Notes under the pieces: generated by a model
Databases searched by the model: none
Told to the model about the DNA's origin: nothing
Seen by the model: only the letters and a program-made list of their open reading frames with translations
DNA from: Oegoconia quadripuncta
Lineage: Eukaryota > Arthropoda > Insecta > Lepidoptera > Autostichidae
Direction: 5' to 3'
Assembly: GCA_949316235.1 (NCBI GenBank)
Contig: OX438742.1
Coordinates: forward strand, 10,532,315-10,596,314
Length of the DNA: 64,000 nucleotides
Position numbers and translations under genes: made by a program
Part shown: piece by piece, positions 1-12,165 of the stretch
Position numbering within the stretch: the stretch's first letter is position 1
How the letters are laid out: each line of letters begins with the position of its first letter

Positions 1-157
1 ACATATACATATTGCAAATGAAAACATCCATAACCCGGGTACACATGTCCGTATTCATCATACAAACACATGCCCCTAGCGGGATTTAAACCCACGAGCT
101 TTTCATATAGCAGAGTTTCTAAGGACTACTTCAAACAGGTCGTGAAATATTTAGACA
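1..157 (-). mobile_element. SINE-A fragment (tRNA-derived)
   Basis: The reverse strand carries the same head as the better copies near 12.1, 31.7, 35.1 and 53.9 kb: a decayed tRNA-like region around GCCCCTAGCGGGAT (76-89) and the shared body with ACACATGTCCGTATTCATC (43-61). The Pol III B box is damaged here (TTTAAACCC where other copies have TTCGAACCC). The copy is cut by the window start. Assignment to a tRNA-derived SINE rests on the A/B-box layout of the other copies. Confidence 0.7.
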
Positions 158-234
158 ATTTTTATATTTATTTTATTTTTAATTGAAAATAAATCACACA
201 GCATTGCGTTCGTATTATTGACAATGATTTGTGA

Positions 235-538
235 ATGAGCGATTGGAGATTCCACTTTCTGCCATACAAAATTTACAGATACAGATACAAATTTACAGAC
301 GTGCCATTTATAAGGACCAAGCGTTTTAGGTCTTCGTTTCTCATGCGCACGGCTAAGGAGTGGAACGCATTGCCTCCGTCTGTGTTTCCAATCGCATATA
401 ACCCGCAGCTCTTTAAAGACAGGTTAAATAGGCATCTTCTGGGAAAGCTCGTTCCATCGTAGACCTTATCTCAACATTAGTCCAGATTAAGGTCAAGAGC
501 GATCCCATTCTAATTAAAAAAAAAAAAAAAAAAAAAGA
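235..538 (+). pseudogene. LINE 3' end: reverse-transcriptase C-terminus and poly(A)
   Basis: An open frame of about 75 codons ends at 462 and holds the tail of a non-LTR retrotransposon ORF2: IRTKRFRSSF, then MRTAKEWNALPPSVFP, then a KDRLNRHLLGK ending. The same block is seen on the reverse strand at 28.8-29.1 kb, so it is a dispersed element and not a host exon. No reverse-transcriptase core is present; the copy is strongly 5'-truncated, as LINE copies usually are. The 3' tail (463-515) has AGGTCAAGAGCGATCCCA and ends in a run of A. The frame has no stop inside the fragment, which suggests it is not very old. Confidence 0.8.
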
Positions 539-1708
539 GATAGTAAAATTAGCCTATTTTAAATACCTATTTTTGTCATTACTTACACTTGCATCAATAT
601 CTCATTTCTTTCTCATTTTTTCATCGTAAACAGCAACGTATCGTAAGTACTTAGGAGAATGCATATAAATAGCCCCTCCATTGAAATCTATCCGGTTAAG
701 TGGAACCGAATCAAAATAAACACTGAGGAGTCAAATTAAATACTCGGCGTTCTCCCATTAAGCTGGGGATCTTTGATTTTACTGTTCCCGCTACGATATC
801 CTCGTCTCTCTCGAGTAATGTTAAGGCCAAGTTAAATAGTCGTGCCATCCGTTCAATTTGTTTACAAAAGAAATGGAGGTATACAAAAGGATTGAAGCAA
901 ACAATAGAAAAGTACTATACTTTGTTCTTGTTAGAAGACGAAAAGAACTCAAGAGGTGAGAAAATGTTTTCATATTTACGTACACGAGAAGTTTTCATTA
1001 GTATATACAGCTTATAGACGCCTAATGTTTGATGTGTCCTACCAAAATTCTGTCACTTAGCTGAGGTATGGGGGGACGGGGTACCGAATTCTGATTGGTC
1101 ATATCAAGGCCGTTGTTTGCGTATTCTAATCGGAACCAATCAGACTGCATTACGCTGACGGGACTAGCCAGCCAATAGCTGATTCGAAGTGGGGCATATT
1201 TCTGGTTATCCTAATGTTCGTCTCCTGTTATTAGGAGTTTAATAGACACATTTTAAAAGTGATTAGTAGTTCTTTTGCATACACGTGGTGTAATGACTCG
1301 TTTTATCTATGCCTTAGATGGGCAGTTCGACCTAATGATCTTCGACTTGTCACAATTTAATGGTGATCGAACCGACCCTTTCTACACTTTTTCCATACAA
1401 ACTCTAACTGCATCTAGTCTCCCAATACAAAAATTATACAATCGTCTAAACATGTAATGCGGTTTTGCTGTGATTGTAATGACATTCCGTAGATCCAATT
1501 TATGGATATTCCCTTTCACTTACCGCTAAATCTCAGAGTTTTCGATGTAAATTATTAAAAATGTATCCTATGACACTCTGGGTATCAATACGAATCAGTA
1601 ACATCTTGCACTTCAAAATTTAGGCTACAAGCCGTAACAGATACAGTTGAGTAAAAAAAGACTTACCTTAATGAGGAAGGTCGTGGTTCTGTCATTTCTT
1701 TAAGCAAC
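539..1708. other. No gene seen; cluster of CCAAT-like motifs
   Basis: No coding or RNA feature is supported. Within 1,090-1,180 there are three CCAAT/ATTGG motifs in about 90 bp (TGATTGGTCAT, GGAACCAATCAG, CAGCCAATAGC) in a locally GC-richer stretch. No convincing TATA box or downstream exon accompanies them, so a promoter is only a possibility. Confidence 0.4.
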
Positions 1709-2030
1709 CGCCTCCGTGGCTCAATGTAAACAACGATTCGGAGGTCGCGGGTTTGGTCCCTAGCGGGGTACATGTTTAAGTACTCGGTTTGATTGGTGGT
1801 AGGGCATATGTAATGTCCGCCTGGCTAGCTACCACCATCTTATCTAAATCTGCCGCCAAGCAGCAATGTTAATAGCATTGTCGTGTTCCGGTTGTCAGCG
1901 ATAAGATAGCCAGTCCCCCAAATGTGTTGGGGTTTCCGGGTCAGTACGCTTCCACCCTCGACCTCATCTTCACTTAACATCAGGTGTGATTGAGGTCAAG
2001 TAAGAACACGTCGTTCATTAAAAAAAATCA
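1709..2030 (+). mobile_element. SINE-B, nearly full length
   Basis: Best head-to-tail copy of a second SINE family. It starts CGCCTCCGTGGCTCAATG, which resembles a tRNA 5' half with A box, then GGAGGTCGCGGGTTTGGTCC as a weakened B box. The central core has GTCCGCCTGGCTAGCTACCA and TGCCGCCAAGCAGCAATGTT. The 3' tail has CATCAGGTGTGATTGAGGTC and ends in an A-run. Other copies lie at 2.6, 9.7, 15.8, 16.8 (reverse), 34.4, 36.5, 44.6 and 48.9 kb. Like all SINEs it encodes no protein and depends on a LINE for movement. Confidence 0.85.
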
Positions 2031-2587
2031 AACCAATCAAGAGAGTGATTTGGTACCGCCAATCTTCACATCGTCGGTCAATCTGTCAGAAATATTGTAG
2101 ATGAGATTTTTAGCAATCGAAAATTCTATCTTCGGTGTTGACTTATTGACCATCCCTGGAACCCGAAACTTGAATAGTGTGCTTTTGAATTCAAAATAAC
2201 AAATATCCGATCCTATAAAATTCATCGGTAAAAGTTCAAAATCAGTCCTCTAAACCAGCTCACAAAATTAAATCATACTCTCAGATACCTACATGGTGTA
2301 CGGTGCCGCTCGATCACGTAAAGTGCTTTTTCCTAAAAAGGCGCATATTTTAACGAAAAGGCTTTCTAAGAAAATTCGTATTCGAAGGTAGAGGAGATGG
2401 CCCGATTTAACGATCAGACGGACATATTTTCGTGGACTGCGATGGAGTCCGCCTTTTCATGAAATTCTGGATAAGTTCAGTAGAATGGCATCGCAGTTCA
2501 CCGGCAGCGGGTGACTCGGCGACTGTTAAATAAATTTTCCGTTTAAGCTACGAGTTTTGTGAAATAAAAAATTCATAGAACTTTATA

Positions 2588-2960
2588 ACGCCTCCGTAAC
2601 ATAATGTAAATAATATCGAGAGAATTTACAAAAAATGTGATAGCATGTTTGATTCCTAACGAGGTATACGTTGTTGTTTGGTCGGGTGTATGATATTTTT
2701 AAATATCTGCCTGGGGAGTGATTCTCACGCGTTCGGATTTTCATATCGATAGACATTATGTATGTCACTTTCACACTTATATACAAGTGGAAAAGTGACA
2801 AAAATATGGATGTTAAGTAATCGAAATTGTAATCTCAAGTAAGCGAGAATCAAAAGCCTCGTTAACTACTACGATATTATGTCAGTCTGCCGTCAAACAG
2901 TAATGTTGAAGCCTTGCTGTGTTACAGTTGTTTGTGATAACATGACCAGTCTCTCAGAGG
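2588..2960 (+). mobile_element. SINE-B, decayed and interrupted
   Basis: The head CGCCTCCGTAACATAATGTA, a degraded B box and the later TCTGCCGTCAAACAGTAATG core match SINE-B. About 150 bp of unrelated sequence (roughly 2,720-2,875) separates the two halves. This insert begins near GTGATTCTC and ends near GAGAATCA, so it may itself be a small inverted-repeat element, and it contains a hairpin at 2,765-2,799 (GTCACTTTC paired with AAAAGTGAC). The SINE is therefore an old copy later invaded. Confidence 0.6.
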
Positions 2961-4377
2961 TTCATTATCTCTATTAACCTTAATAAGCGCTTTGACACCT
3001 AGGTTTGCAATAAAATTGGCTTGGCACAAACATCTTTCGTAGATGGTCCTCTACCGCAGGCATTTTCGCCGTTTCCTTTTTTAAACGATTCCAATACGAT
3101 GATGGAATCGAATAATAAACAAATAGAACATGTCACGAAAATTTCACCTAAATCTCCCTACTTAAAGCTTTTACGAAAAGGCGCGCCTATTCACGAAAAG
3201 GCGGCTTACGTGATCTGCTGTCCACATTTATTTTACAATATCTGAAAAAATATTAACTCTGTCCTGTGCAATTGTTATTTTTATCCAATTATATTGCTCG
3301 TTATATAATAATCTCATTCGATATAAACTGACTGAAAATAGTATTGAAGAGAGTGTAATTCTTTGATTCTTTTGAATAGGATTCTCGAGTTTCAAAATTG
3401 ATCCAAAACTCAAACTCGGTGATTATTCGAAGCTTTTTAATACATACATTTTTTCATATACATTTTAATTGTAATTTAATCTGTAGGCTCCAAATATTCA
3501 TCTTAATCCTGCTTTTAGTCAGTTCATATACAGTACAATCTAAACCACGTTACACAGTTCTGCCTACTGGTCCATTTAATCCGTTCATAAGCTTAGTGCA
3601 CTCAATTAAGACGATGGATTCCAATTCAATATGCATCCGCAATTGCCGAATTGAGCAGCGGACTGGCATATTCATGTGAACAATATTCGTGGATAATTCT
3701 ATTGGTTTATAGTGGTTTGCTGAATAGAACCAGGGGATAGTTTGTTTGCTTTTTTTTTTATTTTATCATTGGATCAAGAAGTCGACGAAATGTTTCACAT
3801 TTGATTTATTTTTCTGGCAAAGGCATGTTTTTTTATAGTTAAAAAAATTATATAATCTTCAAGTATTTTCTACGTACTTTGTCGACTAACATTAGAACCT
3901 ACTAATCCGCTGCCATTCGTTCATTTACGAATTTCTGAAAAATAATATGTAACAATAGTCTTTATCGACTTTCACAATACTTTCCCTTCATTATAGTTAA
4001 ATGAAAATAGGTATAATGTAAATGTCGATCTACAAATAAAATAAAATTTCAATGTACACACAATAGTGGAATGTTTAAATAGGCAAGTTCTCAAAGGACT
4101 CAAACAATTATTTCATTCTGACAACACATGAATAAACATTATGCTAATGGCAAGTATAAAAAATTATCTCACCCTTAACGCTCCGGTTGGATTGTATCAG
4201 TTCAAGAGCGGGAGCGTCGCTCGTTCTACTTAATTCTGGAATTATGGCATTCAACCCCCTCCCCCCCTAACCCCGTGATGCGACCCACCGAAATTGTTAT
4301 TCGCACCTTACAGCGCCTTTACTGCGCCCGCTTGTTTTCTAATTCTACAGATGTCTTCAATTATGAAGACTATTGAC
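2961..4377. other. No gene seen
   Basis: AT-rich sequence with only short random open frames. A C-rich run lies at 4,257-4,267. Nothing else recognisable. Confidence 0.5.
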
Positions 4378-4781
4378 ATCTAACTAATATAATAAATGCC
4401 AAAGTTTAGATGTTTGTTTATTTGTTGCTATAAGGGTTCCTAGTTTTACTACAGAATTCTGATAAGAATTGACTTAATATATCATTCAGAAAACATCGCT
4501 ATAATACCGAAAGTTTTTTTATTTACTTATTTAATAGTAATGATTAAAGAGGACCCTATGAAAAAACAAACTGCTTCATTTCGAATCACAAAAGCATTAT
4601 GATAATAAATAATCAACACTAACCTGCTCCCGTAGCATGACATCGTTTGTCGTGCGCGATGAAATAGTGAGAGTGGGATAGTTGTATATTTCGTCCAGGT
4701 GAATGAGCACGACAAATATTATCTCCCGCGACGTAAACATTATGCGCATAAACATATAGCGCGTTGGACATATGAAGCTTA

Positions 4782-4925
4782 TGATGAGAGTAAAAGAAGC
4801 AAAAGTAGCATGTCAGGATCGTTGCAAGTGGAAATCAATAGTGGCCTACCCCAACGGGAAACTAGCGTACACATTTTCGAAGAAAGATCAACAAAAGTGT
4901 AATTTTTATGCTCACCACAAATAAT
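4782..4925 (+). pseudogene. LINE C-terminal scrap (RTE/R1-like ending)
   Basis: Reading from 4,782, the frame gives MRVKEAKVACQDRCKWKSIV followed by AYPNGK, close to the final residues typical of many insect non-LTR retrotransposon ORF2 proteins (an E-A-x-x-x-x-x-D-R-x-x-W-[RK] block and a P-x-G-K ending). The frame stays open to a stop near 4,924. A related scrap is at 10.64-10.81 kb with two stops. The reverse transcriptase itself is missing. The similarity is recalled from family knowledge, so the exact LINE clade is not assigned. Confidence 0.55.
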
Positions 4926-5387
4926 CTAAAATTTCGTATTCAGATTGTTCGCGATTAGAGAATTTCGTAACGTCTTTATCTGCTGGAAATGCAAATGCTG
5001 ACAATGAAATATGATATTCCGTTTGAAAAGTCCGTCAATATCTCATTCACCGACCCAAGTCGATCCAATATCTAACTGACGAGAAAATTTTTAAAAGGAA
5101 AAATTGTTATTCCCTTACTGCGATTTCTGAATAGAATAGAATTTAGAATTTATTTGCTGGAATAATACATTTTAAGATCTTAGATTCAAATTAAAGAAAT
5201 CCTTATTCAGCCAACATCATATAGGTATTCCCGTAGATTTCCAGACCTATATTAGGTTATTCGTCCAACTTGTGGGTGGAAATCCCATGCTGTGTTTGCC
5301 TATACGTGGACTCCACTCTAGAACGTTGAAGGCCAAACGGCTGTTAGTTCACTTCAGCTATTCACCTCTAGACTAACGACATATTTT

Positions 5388-5546
5388 TTAACTCGCGCGA
5401 ACACTCACTTTATCGGAATAAAAAATAATTTTAATCCAGGGTATGTTCTACCTATATACCAAATTTTGTCCAAATCTGTTCACCTGTTTCTCTTAAGCAA
5501 CAAACAGAAGTCCAAAGTTTCGCATTTATAATATTACTTAGATTAG
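5388..5546 (+). mobile_element. Lep1/Helitron-like dispersed repeat, fragment
   Basis: Contains CCAGGGTATGTTCTACCTAT and AAAGTTTCGCATTTATAATA, both shared with copies at 39.44-39.67, 42.28-42.39, 38.55-38.71 and 55.47-55.63 kb. The GC-rich end (GCGGGC with CTAG) seen in those copies is mostly lost. A scrap of the same family in the opposite orientation may lie at 4,380-4,428. Naming it Lep1 (a lepidopteran non-autonomous Helitron) is from memory of that family. Confidence 0.5.
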
Positions 5547-5550
5547 ATTA

Positions 5551-5667
5551 TGGTTCGATAACCGACAATCGATTCGGTCTCGGAAAGTTTCAATTTTCCG
5601 TGAACAAAAACGCATTCCAAATTTTGAAACTTTCCAAGACCGAATGGAATGTCGATTGCTGAACCAT
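5551..5667. repeat. Imperfect inverted repeat of about 45-bp arms
   Basis: TGGTTCGATAACCGACAATC and GATTCGGTCTCGGAAAGTTT on the left pair with ACTTTCCAAGACCGAATGG and GTCGATTGCTGAACCA on the right. The spacer is about 30 bp. It could be a small MITE or a relic of one. Confidence 0.6.
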
Positions 5668-5889
5668 TTAGAACGAGGGCTGATTTGATTTCTTAGTGAA
5701 ACTCCGAGCATCGCCCTCTCCGTGGCTCGTTGTGTGACCTTGAGCTTTGTAAGTCACAGTCAGATACATGTTTCAGTGCCATAAGTCGGAAAAGTAAGTT
5801 AGGTACAATTCGTTCAGTCTCATGAATTCCTCGTTCAATATATCGGTTTTATGTAATGATCGAATGTTGAATGAATGACTGAACATGGA

Positions 5890-5934
5890 ACTGTTATAAA
5901 AACTAGACTTTATATAGTCTAGTTTATGAACAGT
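5890..5934. repeat. Short hairpin
   Basis: ACTGTT with AACTAGACT pairs with AGTCTAGTTT and AACAGT around a TTATAT centre, with small bulges. It starts about 220 bp after the previous inverted repeat. No function can be inferred. Confidence 0.6.
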
Positions 5935-5949
5935 AACTCTTTTTACATA

Positions 5950-6012
5950 CATTCATAATATCGCGACCTTTATCCCAATTGGGGTGGTAAGAGACATCCC
6001 AAACATTATTAT
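5950..6012 (-). repeat. Dispersed repeat E, fragment
   Basis: The segment with CGACCTTTATCCCAATTGGG and the following GGTAAGAGACATCCCAAA matches, on the reverse strand, the block repeated at 33.07-33.66 kb and the insert inside SINE-B at 9.78-9.85 kb. Confidence 0.55.
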
Positions 6013-9000
6013 TAGTATAAATGAAACTAGGTTTAGGTAAGTATCCTCAATATTTCAGCTACTTTTTCTCTACCAGCCGCCTTTCTGTCCATTTGCGTCA
6101 TAAAACACTATATCTGTAAATAAAATCTATATCCTTTAATAATTCAACTCTATGTCCCGGGCATCGATATCTTAAAATCTGACCGGGGCATAGCGATTCA
6201 GTTAATGAGGGTCATGTTTAATTCTACAAATAAAATAACCCAGAGCTATCTGTGGTGGCCATCCACCAGTACAGCGCTTAGGACACAATGGAAAAATCCT
6301 CTTACGAAAACGACGTTGAATTTGTGACGGATTATGAAACTAAACCAAACTTAGCTAAGTATAATTTAGTACATTTATTATCTCCAAACATTACTCACAA
6401 TAGAAATAACAGTCTAACAGACTAAGTAAATGTATTCTCAAATCGAGCGGCACTAAAGTCGCTAACAAGCTTATGGTGTAGATTGATACATAACTAAGCC
6501 GAGATATAAAACACACTGTTTGTGAGTTAGGGCCGTGTTATATTTTTGCGAGGCCAGTTTTCCTCGTCGCGCAATTTACTGTAGACAACAGATGTTACTT
6601 GTTACTACTTACTCCCCTTGTCTATCCATACCTATATAATAATGGTAAAGTCACCTTTCTACGATTATCCCATCGATCTCCACAGATCGAGGTATATTAT
6701 GTGTTCACGCAAACCGCTGTCGTTAGCTTTATCACGGTTATTCGCATCGGGACTTCATTACCGGTTCTTCGATAACGAGAATGGTTTGCGTAAACATAAT
6801 AACCCCACTGTGGACAACTCGTACCTATTTATATTAAAAAACTACGTAATGTGGTGAATGAAATGACATATATAATTTATGATTGAAATCCGAATATATT
6901 AGTTAATTTTTGTACAAGACGTCCACTGAAAAACATAGGCTTTCCTTATACTTTCCGCTGCCTATATTTCAAGACATCCGTCTACCCTGTGGATTGTCTC
7001 ACGCTGTCCTTACCAGTGCGGGTGAAAAATTTTCATGCCCAAACGGTTACTAAATCTAAGCGCTTTCTTATGATTTGTTATTCCTACAAATACAACCAAC
7101 CAATACCAACACAACCCACCGAAATATACTTGCCAAGCAAGCGACCTTGTGACGGTGTTCAAGGCAGCAAGGCATTTAGCAGTAGGTAAACATCGGATCG
7201 CCGCAAAATAATATGAGCTCTATGGCGCGTAGTTCCACACAGTCAAGGACATCTAGTTGGTACTTACGTGGCTGAGTCATCCCAGAGGTGACAGCAGTAT
7301 TCCAACAACGAGCGAAAGTTTACGACTTTTTTATCAAGTTTAATTCTTTACGAGACAAGAACGAGAGCGGTGGTTGTGACCGTTGCACAGACTAAAAATT
7401 TGTTCACTTGTAGTTTTAGTTAATTGTGCTATAAATAGTTTTTGATTGACTGGTTTCTTTTAAAGTAAACTAACATGACGCTTTTGTCTTTTAGTTGCCT
7501 TAAATTTAATATCCTTTTTTCCGATACTCTATTCCGCTGCGACACTCGATAAAATACGCTTTCAACGCCGTCTCGTCTCTAAAATAAAACGAAGAATTTA
7601 GAAAATCGGAGTGTACATCCGATGTTATCTTCTTGACGTATTATGAAGGGCTCGTATATATTCCTGAATTTGCCTTTTGCTAACTTTAATTTGTTTATAT
7701 TACTACACGACTTATTTTAAAATATTATTTATATTTGCGATATTATATTTTTTTCAAATTACAGCCGCCACATATATACATATATATTTCATTTTCATTG
7801 TGGTCTATAACAATCAAAACGCTTCTAACGATATCTTATTTGATAAAATACATTGAAGAGTTAGACGTACTCATAGCCGGTTAAAATCTATGGCTTCGTG
7901 GTTAATTAACACCTCAGTGGGAAACCCCATAAGTCCGATATTTAGCCTTTTGCCGTTCTCATAATTTTTCTGGGATAGATGTGAAATAGAAGGTATTGGC
8001 ATAGGTAGTCCTTTTTTTGAAAACTATCACAGAATAAAGTGTTAATTGTGTAATTTGACGATCGCGTTTGTAGCCTATTCCACATAATTACATCACTAAA
8101 TTAAATAACCCTAAGAATCATGACTTGCGTTTTTTTTTTTAATAATTTCCAGCAACATCTATTACACTTACCTTATAAGTCCTATTTTTTCCCTACGGTA
8201 AAAAAAACTCTGTCTGATTTATTTACCCCAAATACTAATAATAATAGATCGATATTGTTGAAGCTTTTGCAGATGTATTTCTTAAAAAGGCCCTCTACGA
8301 AAGGATTTTATAAAATTCCCACGGGAACGAGGACTACGGAGGATGAGCACGGGTAACACCGTGAGACATGCTCTAGCCTCTCATACTAACGAGATAATGA
8401 CCTGGCGACACTTAACACCATGTGTAGTGGCGCAGGGGATAGTCGCTATGGTATGGTAGGTTTCACAAATATTCAGTTTTGATTAAAATGGCAATTTAAA
8501 TTGAACTTTGTCTATTGGTTCTGGTTTATATTCAAAATAAGTAAATAAGATTGCGATGTTATGATACTAGCATTATTTACGTCTAAATCGAACGAAGCCT
8601 TTTAAAAATCTATGTTGTCTTAATGACAATTTTTCGCAATGGGCACACGTCCACTACACTATGAATATACCCTCTTTATATTAAGAGCACTATCACCTTT
8701 GTGACTATGTCGCTCTCTACGTTTACCCTTAATAGTAATTGTAAGATGCTGAATGAGTGTCACAGTCTGATCGTCTATGCTATTATTCAGAGTTCACGTG
8801 AGGGCGTGGGGATGCTAGGCAAATGATGATAAAATGCAATGATGCCGTTGACGACCGAAGTAACACTAACAATATATGAATACATTATATTATAATTAAT
8901 GTTATGACACGAGCGCATCGTGCCAATAATCCGCTTTTTAGGTCAAATCAAAATGTACGTGCATCGTACAGTAATAGTAGTAATAATAACAGTTTAATGA

Positions 9001-9690
9001 ATTGCACCCTCTATAAAAACTCGGGCTACTTACTGACACGCCTTAACTGCCTTTATGCCTCGGAACGTAGTTCGTGTATTCAACCGTGCATAAGCAACGT
9101 GTAAAGTAAACAATAAGGTATCATTCCTTGTTTAAACATTTGATAGATTAGTCCTGTAAAGATATACTATTAACTTCCTATAATCTTAAAGGCCGAGTGG
9201 CACATGAATAAAGTAGCTGTAAAAGTTTTCTAACAGATCGGTAACTTACTTTAGATATAGTATAGATATTTAATAATGAAATATGGACTATTAGTTACAA
9301 GTATATTTGTGTCGGAGAATATACTTGGAACTAATTTAAAAAAATCGATCATAAACCTCTTCATATTTATGAACTATTTCGTCGTGGGCAAATATCATGA
9401 CTCAATACACTATTTTTAGAAAATATTAAGTAAGTAGCTTAAATTTTTAGAAAGTGGTTTTACGAGATCTTAGCATCTTCTCCAACGCAATGAAGGTCAC
9501 AATGGTAACTTTAATTCAATATTGTAGGTTTTATAACCAAATACCAATACTACACCTAAATGGTTAGAAAAACTGGTTTATTACTGATGGGGTACAAAAA
9601 ATAAAATAAATCCTTCTAGAAAAAATCAGGAACTTTAAAATTATAGAAAGTAACACCACAAAAATTACTTATTTTAATGGATTATTATTG
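6013..9690. other. No gene seen
   Basis: AT-rich sequence with only short unsupported open frames on both strands. No repeat family from the rest of the window was recognised here. Confidence 0.5.
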
Positions 9691-10027
9691 GTATATGGCA
9701 TGTAATGTTTGGTACTCAAGTGGTCGCTATAGCTTATTCAAATGTCCGCCTGACTAGCTACTCCAAGCAGCAATGTTATATACATGCATACATAACTTCA
9801 CGACTTTATCCCAAATGGGATGGTCAGATATATCCCAAAAATCAGCGTCATGCATGTTGATATCCCATGCGAAGAGACGGATTGATTCTATCCTTTGTAC
9901 GTACCGAAACCATCGTAGAATCGCAAGTTGGGGGTTACTTGTGAGTGTGCCTCCACCTTCGGCCTCATCTTCAGTTAACATAAGCTTGAGGTCAAAGGCT
10001 AACCTATTGTGCATAAAGAAATCGTAA
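9691..10027 (+). mobile_element. SINE-B interrupted by dispersed repeat E
   Basis: The SINE-B core (GTCCGCCTGACTAGCTAC, AAGCAGCAATGTT) ends at about 9,778. A reverse-strand piece of repeat E (CGACTTTATCCCAAATGGGA) follows, and the SINE-B tail returns at about 9,950 (CTTCGGCCTCATCTTCAGTT ... GCATAAAGAAATC). Repeat E therefore inserted after this SINE copy. Confidence 0.65.
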
Positions 10028-10639
10028 TGGATCGTAAAGTTTGGTTAGTGGAAATTTACTGGTATGATCTGACAGTTTTTCACCACTGATTCAGCTGATT
10101 TTACACCCACTAATTCAGTTATTATTATATGGGTAGGTAAAGCCTTATTATAGTGCGTTAACCTTGTTTTTACATATTTCTAAATAATAAAATATGACAC
10201 CAAATAAAACTAAAAGCATGTTACAATATTATTGTTGTCAAATTCTTCGAATACTCGCTTCTGACTAGACTAGAATCATGCCAGCGTTGCCAACTACTTG
10301 ACATCATATATAACCCTGACTATACACCACACTCGGGCATTATAGTCATGAGTATAGTAATAATAGGGAAGCAGTAATACCATTTTATACAGAACCATAC
10401 TTTTGATTCGATACATGTACGGCCGTTCATCAACCGTTATTTGATGAACTTTGTAAACGACCATAAAATATTGATATTTCATAGGTTTAAACTTGCGTTT
10501 GATTGTGCTAATCTTAGTCATACTTGAACTAAATTGCAATAACATATTAATAATATTAGTTAACTATTTATTTATTAATATAATATTATTAGATATATAA
10601 CTTACGTTACGACTACGGCGAATGTACAATGATCAAATC

Positions 10640-10812
10640 GGGGACGTCTAAAAGAAAGACCAAGTCAAGAGTACCCTAAACCGACGATTATGTATGAACA
10701 ACCTTATGAGAGTGAATGAAGCAAAAGAGGTGCGTCAGAATCGTAGCAAGTGAAAGGCTGTGGAATCAGCCTACCCCTACGGGAAACAGACGTGACTTTA
10801 TGTATGTATGTA
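10640..10812 (+). pseudogene. LINE C-terminal scrap with stops
   Basis: From 10,707 the frame reads MRVNEAKEVRQNRSK, stop, KAVESAYPYGKQT, stop. This is the same ending as at 4.78 kb, with two in-frame stops. Just upstream NRGRLKE recalls the R-G-R-P-K segment usually found some 40-60 residues before that ending in these LINE proteins. A (TATG)n tract follows. It is a dead 3' remnant. Confidence 0.55.
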
Positions 10813-11179
10813 TGAATTGTGCTATTCATTATTCAGGCCCTCGTGTTACACGCAAGCACTGCTTACCAACTGAATGTAGTGATTGTTCGGCACAGTTTGG
10901 TTTGAGCTACTGGTAATTAATGCACTGTACGTACCCGACTCCGCCGGGCCATAATGGAAGGCTCCAAGCAATTTATCAGGTTTCGTCACCCCCCGCGCCC
11001 CTACCCGCGCCGCCCTTTTTTCGTCGTAACTAGGGATGTCACGGAGCTCCCTATCTCTTCCAGAGACTGACTGATATTGAAAAGATATTTTCATGTTTTA
11101 ACTGGTAGCTATTGCAGATACTATATTATTATCACAACATTTGTTTTGATATATTTGTTAATAATCATTATAATAAGTA
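10813..11179. other. No gene seen; GC-richer patch
   Basis: The part from 10,930 to 11,060 is GC-richer (CCCCCCGCGCCCCTACCCGC) than its surroundings. An 82-codon open frame on the reverse strand crosses it, but nothing in its residues is recognisable and it has no matching neighbour. Confidence 0.35.
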
Positions 11180-11475
11180 TCGTCGGTGGCCCAGCGGTTA
11201 AGACGCGGTCTCCCAATTTGGGAGGCCATGTACCTGTGAGTTTTTAAATTTAATTACTTATGTGCATTTATCTGACTGCTCTTGAACGGTGAAGGTAAAC
11301 ATCGTGAGGAAACCTGCATGCCTGAGAAACAAAAATTCAAAGGCTTGTGTAGTCCCTAACCCGCATTGGGCCAGCGTGGTGGACTATGGCCCATACTCCC
11401 TCATTATACGAGGGAAGGCCTATATCCCTGAACGGGATGTTTACGGGCTGATGATGATGACGATGATGATGAATC
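11180..11475 (+). mobile_element. GAT-tailed tRNA-derived SINE
   Basis: The head GGTGGCCCAGCGGTTAAGAC resembles a tRNA 5' half with A box. The body has AACATCGTGAGGAAACCTGC and GGGCCAGCGTGGTGGACTAT, and the end is a (GAT)n tract around 11,450-11,472. I recognise this layout from common lepidopteran SINEs with RTE-type tails. The B box is not clear, so the copy is diverged. It encodes nothing. Confidence 0.75.
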
Positions 11476-11911
11476 ATTGTTACAATTTACAGGAGTATCT
11501 ATATTCGCAAAACCTAATAGCTGTTGTAAGAAATAAAGTACTTATTTTATTTTTTTTTTCAAATTATCTTCAACAATCATGATCAGACTGGTTCACCAAT
11601 ATTATTAAAAAAATAATAGACTTTAGTGATAGATCACGAACGGCAAATAGGTACTTTTTTGCTTCTATTTCAGACAACACTCTGTATTAAGTGGAATCAT
11701 TATTTATTTTACTATCTCCCTTTTAGTGTAATAAAATATTGAATTATTCAAGAGTGAAATCTTTAACGAGCCTTACTGTGTTTATTCAACGTATTTGAAC
11801 CTAAAATCGAATAAAGATAGGTACTTCGTGCCTGTAAATGGCACAGGAATGATGAAAGCAGAATGTATATTTAACTCTAACAACCTTAGCTGTTACCCAC
11901 TATTATATAAT

Positions 11912-12165
11912 AATAAATAAATATCCTTAGACATACACACATCGTACTCTAGTTCCACAGTAAGCAACTACAGGCTTGTGTTGTGGATACCAGATGTTGA
12001 TATACTACATAAATACATTTTTGTTTTGTAATTAATATAAATGAAAACATCCATAACTCGGATACACATGTCCGTATTCATCGCACAAACATATGCCCCT
12101 AGCGGGATTCGAAACTTTTGGTATAGTGCTCAGAGTTGGTAACTACTACACCAACCAGGTCGTTC
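11912..12165 (-). mobile_element. SINE-A, nearly full length
   Basis: On the reverse strand the tRNA-like head starts at 12,165, the body carries the ATGTCCGTATTCATC block (12,068-12,082 on the plus strand), and the 3' end is AAATATCCTTAGACATACAC read on the plus strand, preceded by AATA/AAATA repeats. The B box region is damaged by a small deletion (GGGATTCGAAACTTTTGG). Confidence 0.8.
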